From: Rudanella sp.
Lineage (GTDB): Bacteria; Bacteroidota; Bacteroidia; Cytophagales; Spirosomataceae
Assembly (NCBI GenBank): GCA_026785985.1
Contig: JAJAYX010000058.1
Span: 1-5,339 of the forward strand
Reading direction: 5' to 3'
Length of the DNA stretch: 5,339 bases
Shown here: piece by piece, positions 1-5,067 of the stretch
Position numbering within the stretch: position 1 is the first letter of the stretch
Layout of the letters: every line of letters begins with the position of its first letter
Program-made: the position numbers and the translations under genes
Notes under the pieces: generated by a model
What the model was told of the DNA's origin: nothing
The model's input: only the letters and a program-made list of their open reading frames with translations
Database searches by the model: none

Positions 1-245
1 GTCTGCGCCCGGCCTATGTGCGGCACATGCACGACCTGCTGAAACCCGACGGGCAGCTGGCAGGCATTTTGTTTGGCATTGTGTTCCCGTTTGCGGGGTC
101 ACCCCTCGGCGGGACCGTTAAGGAATACAGAGCGTTGTTCGAGACGGTTTTTAGTCAGGTTCGGCTGGAACCCTGCGAACTCTCGGTGAAGCCACGACTG
201 GGCAGCGAGTGGTGGATTGAGTTAGCGAGATCACGGTACTGTTAA
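1..245 (+). CDS. TPMT-like SAM-dependent methyltransferase, C-terminal part (5' end outside window)
   Basis: Open from the window edge (first full codon at 3, reading LRPAYVRHMHDLLKPDGQ) to TAA at 243-245, so about 80 C-terminal residues are visible. The pattern is that of the end of thiopurine S-methyltransferase-like enzymes: a helix ending in LLKPDG, a hydrophobic strand (LAGILFGIVFPF), the loop GSPLGGTVKEYRALFE that resembles the family's G-G-(S/T)-V-x-E-Y substrate loop, then LEPCELSVKPRLGSEWW near the end. Known family members transfer a methyl group from S-adenosylmethionine to a small thiol, halide or similar acceptor in the cytosol; the acceptor here cannot be told. The SAM-binding N-terminal half lies outside the window. 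The gene converges on the aminopeptidase, and the two stops share the bases TTAA. The family call is fairly sure, the substrate unknown. Confidence 0.8.
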   Translation, partial: LRPAYVRHMHDLLKPDGQLAGILFGIVFPFAGSPLGGTVKEYRALFETVFSQVRLEPCELSVKPRLGSEWWIELARSRYC

Positions 246-1690
246 CTTCGAAGCCACTCAATTAGCAACCGTATCCCAAACCCGGTGCCGTTTTTCTGGC
301 TTCCAAATTCAGTGTCGCCGAAGGCCGTACCCGCAATATCCAAGTGCGCCCAGGCGGGGTGATTCTCGGTGAACACCTCCAGAAATTTTCCGGCAGTGAT
401 GGCCCCCGCCAATGGTTTGCCGCTAAAGTTTTTCAGGTCGGCCACGTCCGATTTGATGTCTTCACTGTAAACATCCCAAAGCGGAAGCCGCCAGAGTCGT
501 TCGCCGGGTTGGTCGGCGGCACGAGTGAGTTGGGTGGCCAAATCGTCGTTGTTGGTGAACAAACCGGCCGCGTGGTAGCCGAGGGTGGCAATCACGCTCC
601 CGGTCAGCGTGGCCAGATCAATCAGCACGTCGGGTTGGAAGTTGCGAACCATATAACCCAGCCCGTCGGCCAGCACAATGCGCCCTTCCGCATCGGTGTC
701 GATCACTTCAATCGTTTTGCCGAGGTAGGAGCCAATCACGTCGCCGGGCTTGGTCGCGCTGCCATCCACCATGTTTTCGGTGGACGGAACAATGCCAACC
801 AGGTGAACGGGCAGTTGAAGTTTGGCAGCCACTTCGAGGGTTCCCAACACGGCAGCAGCCCCGCCCATATCGCTCTTCATCAGGTGCATACTGGCCGAGG
901 GTTTTATAGAAATACCGCCCGTGTCGAAGGTGATGCCTTTGCCCACTAAACCCACTTTTTTGGGGTTCTCGATGCCCACAGGGTTGTATTCCATGATGAT
1001 AAACGCAGGCTCGTGGTCGCTGCCCCGGTTCACCGACAACAGGGCCAGCAACCCCTCGGCTTCGATCTGCGCCTTGTTCAGCACCCGAACGCTGTAGCCG
1101 TGTTTCTCGCCTGACTGGGTAGCCCAATCAGCCAGGGTTTGTGGGGTTTTGTAATTGCCCGGCGCGTTCATCAGGTCAATTATTTCGCGCTGGGTTTGGG
1201 CAATAGCTTCTGCCCGGTTTAGGGTTTCAGTAGCCGTTGCTTCATCCGAAACAAGGAGACTTACCAACCCCTGCGACCCGTAAATTACCGGGCTGTCGGG
1301 TTTGTCGGTCTGGTACAGTTTCAGGTCATAACCACCCCCGCGAATGCCCAGTACAGTGCCCTCGATAGCCACTGTGTTAAATGGCCGAAGATCAACGGAA
1401 ACGGTCAGTGGAAGCCGGGCTTTTTGCTCGAAAAAGAACTTACGAAACACCCGAAACCAGTCGTTGGTTTGGGGGTTTTTACCCAAACCAAGAAGGTATG
1501 TTTTGCGGCCACCGGGCTGATAGACTGGCAGTACCTCTTTTGCATCCGCCTTAAAATCAGCTTGTAAGGTAGTGGGTGGTATGTTCAGCGTTGCAGCCAG
1601 CGCAGTGAGTTGAGCGGCTAACTGATCGTTTTGAACGATCGGGATGATAATAGCCGTTGACTCGGCAACGGAGGTGATGGTTAGTGTCAT
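242..1690 (-). CDS. Leucyl aminopeptidase, M17 family (cytosol aminopeptidase)
   Basis: A complete 482-residue protein, the usual length for M17 enzymes, which remove N-terminal residues such as leucine from peptides in the cytosol using two metal ions. Residues 1 to about 150 are the variable N-terminal domain; the catalytic domain follows. All expected active-site residues are visible: K251 and D256 in VGKGITFDTGG, K263 in SIKPSAS, D274 in MKSDMGG, and D333, E335 and R337 in the signature at 331-338. That signature reads DTDAEGRI, whereas the classical one is NTDAEGRL, so the first and last positions are changed while the metal ligands and arginine are kept. There is no signal peptide. The ATG at 1690 begins the N-terminal domain directly; no Shine-Dalgarno sequence is visible. 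It is divergent from the antitoxin gene with a 43-base gap, and convergent with the methyltransferase. Because the substrate range of M17 members varies, I leave the symbol (pepA) open. Confidence 0.95.
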   Translation of the reverse strand: MTLTITSVAESTAIIIPIVQNDQLAAQLTALAATLNIPPTTLQADFKADAKEVLPVYQPGGRKTYLLGLGKNPQTNDWFRVFRKFFFEQKARLPLTVSVDLRPFNTVAIEGTVLGIRGGGYDLKLYQTDKPDSPVIYGSQGLVSLLVSDEATATETLNRAEAIAQTQREIIDLMNAPGNYKTPQTLADWATQSGEKHGYSVRVLNKAQIEAEGLLALLSVNRGSDHEPAFIIMEYNPVGIENPKKVGLVGKGITFDTGGISIKPSASMHLMKSDMGGAAAVLGTLEVAAKLQLPVHLVGIVPSTENMVDGSATKPGDVIGSYLGKTIEVIDTDAEGRIVLADGLGYMVRNFQPDVLIDLATLTGSVIATLGYHAAGLFTNNDDLATQLTRAADQPGERLWRLPLWDVYSEDIKSDVADLKNFSGKPLAGAITAGKFLEVFTENHPAWAHLDIAGTAFGDTEFGSQKNGTGFGIRLLIEWLRS

Positions 1691-1733
1691 CAGTAAAAAT
1701 TATGGCTATATTCGGTAAAAGAAACCGCTTTTT

Positions 1734-1961
1734 ATGTCAACTATTGAAACAAAATCAGCGATTCATCAACTTGTTGAAGAGATTAATGATGATCAGTTTT
1801 TACAGGCAGTATACATTATTCTTGAACAAAAGGCAGTGCCAGAATCAGACTTTTGGGGTGAACTGACCGAAACCCAGCGTCAGGCTATCAGAAAAGGCAT
1901 TGATGATGCCAATGAAGGCCGAACTAAACCATACCAAGAGGTTTTGAATAAGTATTTATAG
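1734..1961 (+). CDS. Type II toxin-antitoxin system, putative antitoxin (addiction-module component type)
   Basis: A 75-residue protein with no visible DNA-binding ribbon-helix-helix or HTH motif that I can name with certainty. Its layout is that of small acidic antitoxins paired with RelE/ParE toxins in Bacteroidota: an amphipathic N-terminal helix (SAIHQLVEEINDDQFLQAVY, residues 8-27), a linker, then the tail DFWGELTETQRQAIRKGIDD (39-58) and EGRTKPYQEVLNKY (61-74), which recalls the family pattern W-x-E-L-(S/T)-x-x-x-x-x-x-I-x-x-G-x-x-x-x-x-x-G-R. The tail is expected to wrap around the toxin. The TAG stop is followed at once by the toxin ATG, so the pair is almost certainly co-transcribed and translationally coupled. 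GC content is about 37%, well below the flanking genes. A one-mismatch -7 box (TATATTCG, 1707-1714) lies upstream, but no matching -33 box is seen. The call rests largely on the partner gene. Confidence 0.8.
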   Translation: MSTIETKSAIHQLVEEINDDQFLQAVYIILEQKAVPESDFWGELTETQRQAIRKGIDDANEGRTKPYQEVLNKYL

Positions 1962-2219
1962 ATGTACACTGTCCTACTTACTGACCAAGCAGAAACTGAC
2001 CTCGACCGTATCGTTAGTTTCATTGGAGAGAACTGGTCAGCCAGCATCAAAACCGAATTTCTTGCTTCGGTTTCGGACAAATTGCAACGCCTTGAACGAA
2101 ATCCATTTATCTACAGAGCTTCTAAAACCGAAACTACTGTTCGTGAATGTACGATCAATCGCTTTGTGGCGATGTTCTATCGAATTACAGAGTCTAACCA
2201 ACTTATTGAGATTCTGTAA
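1962..2219 (+). CDS. Type II toxin-antitoxin system RelE/ParE family toxin, probably C-terminally shortened
   Basis: An 85-residue protein with the RelE/ParE layout: a first strand (YTVLLTDQA), the long helical hairpin ETDLDRIVSFIGENWS...IKTEFLASVSDKLQRLERNP (residues 11-48), then the strands VRECTINRFVAMFYRI (60-75) and NQLIEIL (79-85). Family members either cleave ribosome-bound mRNA (RelE) or poison DNA gyrase (ParE); the sequence does not say which applies. The ATG directly follows the antitoxin TAG. The TAA at 2217-2219 falls where related toxins continue into a last segment of the type IEILxFxDxRxxP. Reading on in the same frame gives FKDNRSQ and then TAA at 2241-2243, which fits that segment, so the gene may carry a nonsense mutation removing about eight residues. 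GC content is about 42%. It converges on the esterase, with 17 bases between the stops. Confidence 0.85.
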   Translation: MYTVLLTDQAETDLDRIVSFIGENWSASIKTEFLASVSDKLQRLERNPFIYRASKTETTVRECTINRFVAMFYRITESNQLIEIL

Positions 2220-2243
2220 TTCAAAGACAATCGTTCTCAATAA
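2203..2243. repeat. 9-bp perfect inverted repeat across the toxin/esterase convergent junction (possible bidirectional terminator)
   Basis: TTATTGAGA at 2203-2211 and TCTCAATAA at 2235-2243 are exact reverse complements separated by 23 bases. The toxin stop lies in the loop and the esterase stop in the right arm, so either transcript could fold it. No T-tract follows on either strand and the stem is AT-rich with a long loop, so a role as an intrinsic terminator is only a guess from its position. Confidence 0.35.
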
Positions 2244-3310
2244 AACAACCATTCCAGAGCCGCCGGGAACTCGCGGCCCCAGTGGGTTTCCTGGTGGGTG
2301 CCAGCCGGGTCAACAGAAAGGTGAATATCAATGGCTTGGCCGTTATAGCACTGCTTCAATAACGAATCCTGAAAGCGTTGCAGGTTAGGCACCATATAGG
2401 TTGACTCAGCCTCGCCCCCATACACATATACCCGCATGGGAGCCGGGGTTTTGAACTGAATCGCATCGAAATAAATTTTGGGTGAAATCCATAGCGAAGG
2501 CGAAAATACCATTAACCGCCCAAACACATCGGGCCGGAGCAGCCCCCCATAAACACTGATCAATCCCCCCAGCGAACTGCCGCCAATGCCCGTATGTTCC
2601 GATTCGGGCAGGGTGCGGAGGTGCGCGTCGATGACGGGTTTGAGCGTGTTGGCCACGAAGTTCAGGTACTGCCTCCCGCGCCCTTTGCCCATGCGGGTTT
2701 TGCCGATCGTATACTCATTGATCCGGTTTTCGCGACCGTGATCGATACTCACCAAAATCACCTCGTGGTGTTGCCGGGAAGCCAGAATCGCCATTTTCTG
2801 TTCAATGCCCCACGAGCCATAGCCAACGCCTTCGCCCACCAGGTTCTGCCCATCATTCAGATACAGAACCGGGTATCGCCTGTCAGGATTCTGGTGGTAG
2901 TTGTAGGGCAGGATAACCGTAACCCGTCGGCTTGTACCGAGTTCGGGCGAGCCAAATTCCGTACTCAAAATCTCTTCGGCAGGCAGGTAGTCGGGGTTGA
3001 ACGGACTGCCATACCAACGCCAGTGGGGCACGTAATCCTGCTGAAAATCAGTACCTGTCAGTATAATTCGGTTGGTTGAGGCTTCACCCGCGCTGCTCAG
3101 TTCAACATGATCCCATCCGCCCCGCGTGTACTTGTATTCGATCACGTCGGGCAGGCTGAAATTGGCGGGAAATTCGATAGTGTAGTGGCCCGGTTCAGTA
3201 GCTTGAAACTGCAAAAAATCAATGGTAGGGTTCCAGTCGCAAAAATTCCCCGTTACAAAAACGGGTCGGTCATCAATAACGGGTGTGATCAGTTCTAAAC
3301 GCAATGACAT
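2237..3310 (-). CDS. Alpha/beta-hydrolase esterase (PF00756, Fes/enterochelin-esterase-like) with N-terminal starch-binding-like domain
   Basis: A 357-residue protein counted from the ATG at 3308-3310. The frame is open upstream to a TTG at 3394, but that extension (MWQPLGIIRCWLRVRAC...) looks non-coding and the recognisable domain starts right after the ATG, so I use the ATG. Residues 1 to about 95 resemble a CBM20/CBM48-like beta-sandwich: VFVTGNFCDWNP at 17-28, then IEYKYTRGGWDHVE (57-70) and NR at 80-81. The esterase domain follows: RRVTVILPYNYHQNPDRRYPVLYLNDGQN (128-156), the nucleophile elbow GGSSLGG with Ser246, and GTHQETHW with the likely catalytic His339. The acid residue I cannot fix. 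No signal peptide is visible, so it is probably cytosolic. Relatives hydrolyse esters such as siderophore lactones or acylated sugars; the substrate here is unknown. It lies 85 bases downstream of the YigZ-family gene on the same strand and could share its transcript. Confidence 0.88.
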   Translation of the reverse strand: MSLRLELITPVIDDRPVFVTGNFCDWNPTIDFLQFQATEPGHYTIEFPANFSLPDVIEYKYTRGGWDHVELSSAGEASTNRIILTGTDFQQDYVPHWRWYGSPFNPDYLPAEEILSTEFGSPELGTSRRVTVILPYNYHQNPDRRYPVLYLNDGQNLVGEGVGYGSWGIEQKMAILASRQHHEVILVSIDHGRENRINEYTIGKTRMGKGRGRQYLNFVANTLKPVIDAHLRTLPESEHTGIGGSSLGGLISVYGGLLRPDVFGRLMVFSPSLWISPKIYFDAIQFKTPAPMRVYVYGGEAESTYMVPNLQRFQDSLLKQCYNGQAIDIHLSVDPAGTHQETHWGREFPAALEWLFY

Positions 3311-3395
3311 ACTATGGGTAGATTGGTAATAGGGGTACTTGGAGCATGCCCTTACGCGTAGCCAACAACGGATAATACCCAATGGTTGCCACAAA

Positions 3396-4043
3396 TTAGC
3401 CGCCGTTACGGCTGAACGGAGCGTCGATCCATTCTACAGAAACGCCTGGCAAATTTGAAAACCGCTCTGTGAGGCTCACGGCGGCAGTTTTTCGTATCTC
3501 CATAACAAGGGTACACTGCGTATCGAACGACTGATTCAGGATTTTTACCCCGCTCTCTTTCACAATCCGCATCACGGCGTTCATCTGCTCAAAACCAAAG
3601 CTAATTTGGTATTGCTCATTCACGGTTCGGGTTTCCCGTTGGGCGTTGGCGAGGGCATCGGCAGTGGCCATTTTGTAGGCATTAATCAGGCCGGGAACGC
3701 CCAGCAATGTGCCGCCGAAGTATCGGACAACCACCACCAGCACATCGGTGAACGGTTTGCCGGGTTGATCCTGCCCATAAATCGTGTTCAGGATGGGCCG
3801 CCCTGCCGAGCCGCTGGGTTCGCCGTCGTCGCTGACCCGGTATTGGTTTTTGTCAAGCCCCAGCCGATAGGCATAGCAATGATGGTTGGCTTTGGGGTGT
3901 TCGTGGCGCAGTGTGTCGAGTCGGTTTTTGGCCTCGGTTTCGGTGCAGATTGGATAGGCGAAGGCCAGAAACCGACTTCCCCGGTCGCGAAACTGGCCTT
4001 CGGTGGCTTGAGTTAGGGTTTGAAACGTATCGTCGAAAAGCAT
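3396..4043 (-). CDS. YigZ/IMPACT family protein (UPF0029)
   Basis: A 215-residue protein from the ATG at 4041-4043, close to the usual 200-210 residues of YigZ. The N-terminal IMPACT domain is clear: RGSRFLAFAYPI (21-32), HPKANHHCYAYRLG (49-62), the hallmark SDDGEPSGSAGRPIL (71-85), and VVVVRYFGGTLLGVPGLINAY (103-123). Residues from about 140 to 205 form the smaller ferredoxin-like C-terminal domain (DUF1949 type). The eukaryotic relative IMPACT acts on translational control through GCN1; the bacterial role is not settled. The frame can be extended 14 codons to a TTG at 4085, but that TTG is part of a perfect -7 promoter box (4083-4090), and the extra residues (MSFIWQIGRSQLLF) are atypical, so the ATG is preferred. 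The esterase follows 85 bases downstream on the same strand. Confidence 0.93.
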   Translation of the reverse strand: MLFDDTFQTLTQATEGQFRDRGSRFLAFAYPICTETEAKNRLDTLRHEHPKANHHCYAYRLGLDKNQYRVSDDGEPSGSAGRPILNTIYGQDQPGKPFTDVLVVVVRYFGGTLLGVPGLINAYKMATADALANAQRETRTVNEQYQISFGFEQMNAVMRIVKESGVKILNQSFDTQCTLVMEIRKTAAVSLTERFSNLPGVSVEWIDAPFSRNGG

Positions 4044-4082
4044 GAAAAGAAGCTGCGAGCGGCCTATTTGCCAGATAAATGA

Positions 4083-4090
4083 CAAAAATA
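4083..4090 (-). promoter_or_regulatory. Candidate Bacteroidota -7 box for the YigZ-family gene
   Basis: On the minus strand this reads TATTTTTG, a full match to TAnnTTTG, 40 bases upstream of the preferred ATG, which would leave a leader of roughly 30-35 bases. No TTTG is found at the expected -33 distance, so support is only partial. Confidence 0.4.
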
Positions 4091-4110
4091 CCCTTTATTT
4101 TGACCTCTAC

Positions 4111-4140
4111 TTTGTATTGTCGGTCTGATTCGTATATTTG
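4111..4140 (+). promoter_or_regulatory. Candidate Bacteroidota promoter (TTTG, 18 bases, TATATTTG) for the gene at 4232
   Basis: TTTG at 4111-4114 and TATATTTG at 4133-4140 match the -33 and -7 elements of the primary sigma factor of Bacteroidota. The 18-base spacing is one short of the usual 19-21. Transcription would begin near 4145-4148 and leave a leader of about 85 bases before the ATG at 4232. The leader has no clear Shine-Dalgarno sequence and is rich in T just before the start. With the box at 4083-4090 this gives two divergent promoters back to back in the 188-base gap (4044-4231), which holds no other gene that I can see. Confidence 0.55.
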
Positions 4141-4231
4141 AGACCGTTCCCTAAGAAACCTACCTACAAGTTAGTTAATTAGATAGCTTTGGAGTTGGGT
4201 TGGTTGTCTTTTTATTCCGTGCTATAGTCTC

Positions 4232-5041
4232 ATGAAAGTTTCGCCCGAAGAACCTTTTCAGATCGTTTATTCCCTCTTGGAACACGAGTTTCTGGGGTAT
4301 CTTATTGAAGCATTCGTGGTGCAGCGAAATGCCAAAGGTGAACTTACCCTGCTTAATCAAACCCTGTCGCCCCAGAATGCCGAAGAGTTTTCGGAAGGTC
4401 TCGACGCGCTCGATTTTGAACTGATTCAACTTATCGAAGGCATTCAACAGGATACTATTCTAAAGCGGTTCAATACCCGAAAGCTTCCCACAATTGATTT
4501 CTTCCTGAAAATATATGACTCCCAAAAGGGCGATAAACTGCTTCAGGAGGCCATTTGTGGCTATTTAGAGAACATCAAGCCACGCATTCTCGAACGGTTG
4601 GGCCAGAAGCCGCTCTACATAATGGGCAAGGATGGCAACCCCGCCTGGATGCCTATTGCCTGGGTAACTGAACCAGCGAGGGTGCATTTTCATTTCGTTC
4701 GGAATCCCGATTCTACGCATTATTTTCCCATTATCCGACATAACAACGAGCGTGTTGAGTTTCAGTTTAAGAACGCGCTGTTGCTTTGCGACGAACCCGC
4801 CTGGTTGCTCGTTGGGCAGTGTCTGTATCACTTTGTGAGTAATGCCGTTAACGTGACGGTGGACGGCAAAAAACTCCGGCCTTTTCTCAACAAAAATCAC
4901 ATTGTAGTCCCCAGAAAAGTCGAGGATGAATACTACCGGCGGTTTGTGGTGCCGCTCATTGCCAGCTACGAAGTGTTTGCCAAAGGCTTTGAGATCAGGG
5001 CCGAATCGCTGGCTCCCGTGCCGGTGCTGACGCTGTCGTAA
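4232..5041 (+). CDS. N-terminal region of a putative SNF2-type DEAD/DEAH helicase, ended by an in-frame TAA
   Basis: A 269-residue open frame starting MKVSPEEPFQIVYSLLEHEF. From memory, this opening and later stretches (LIQLIEGIQQDTILKRFNTR, FFLKIYDSQKGDKLLQE at 90-106, DGNPAW at 134-139, HYFPIIRH at 163-170, VDGKKLRPFLNK at 210-221, VPRKVEDEYYRRFVVPL at 226-242, KGFEIRAE at 251-258) match the N-terminal region of long (about 900-1000 residue) SNF2-family helicases of Cytophagales. That region precedes the ATPase core and has no function I can name; no Walker or helicase motif lies in the window. The frame stops at TAA 5039-5041, where I recall relatives continuing with a residue such as Glu, and stays open afterwards. 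It is probably the front half of a broken or recoded gene rather than a complete small protein. A candidate promoter lies at 4111-4140. Confidence 0.7.
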   Translation: MKVSPEEPFQIVYSLLEHEFLGYLIEAFVVQRNAKGELTLLNQTLSPQNAEEFSEGLDALDFELIQLIEGIQQDTILKRFNTRKLPTIDFFLKIYDSQKGDKLLQEAICGYLENIKPRILERLGQKPLYIMGKDGNPAWMPIAWVTEPARVHFHFVRNPDSTHYFPIIRHNNERVEFQFKNALLLCDEPAWLLVGQCLYHFVSNAVNVTVDGKKLRPFLNKNHIVVPRKVEDEYYRRFVVPLIASYEVFAKGFEIRAESLAPVPVLTLS

Positions 5042-5051
5042 CACCGGGTTG

Positions 5052-5067
5052 GTCAGCAAATGCTGAC
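5052..5067 (+). repeat. Perfect 7-bp hairpin just after the in-frame stop
   Basis: GTCAGCA (5052-5058) and TGCTGAC (5061-5067) are exact reverse complements around a two-base centre; in RNA the innermost pair would open to give a 6-bp stem and 4-base loop. It starts 10 bases after the TAA at 5039-5041. GGCTTCGGG follows instead of a T-tract, so it does not look like an intrinsic terminator. It lies in the continuing reading frame and may be chance. Confidence 0.5.

Noticed and set aside
344..949. A 201-codon open frame on the plus strand
   Set aside because: It lies wholly opposite the aminopeptidase catalytic domain, whose motifs are unmistakable; the frame's protein has no recognisable family pattern and arises from GC-rich codon structure.
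1707..1714. TATATTCG as a -7 box for the toxin-antitoxin pair
   Set aside because: It has one mismatch to TAnnTTTG and no TTTG at the -33 distance; the position is reasonable but the evidence is insufficient for a feature.
2594..3079. A 161-codon open frame on the plus strand
   Set aside because: It is antisense to the esterase, with no family pattern and no promoter or ribosome-binding support.
3398..3413. Short inverted repeat AGCCG...CGGCT at the end of the YigZ-family gene
   Set aside because: The stem is only 5 bp and is followed by AATTTG on the minus strand, which is too weak to call a terminator.
3606..4016. A 136-codon open frame on the plus strand
   Set aside because: It is antisense to the YigZ hallmark motifs; composition is low-complexity Gly/Val without homology that I can recognise.
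4139..4232. TGAGAC (4139-4144) and GTCTCA (4227-4232) as a leader-spanning stem
   Set aside because: Six matching bases over about 90 are expected by chance, and the left arm probably lies before the transcription start.
2217..5041. Reassignment of TAA to a sense codon, since both suspicious stops are TAA
   Set aside because: The aminopeptidase, YigZ-family and methyltransferase genes end at TAA in the expected places, so TAA works as a stop in this genome.
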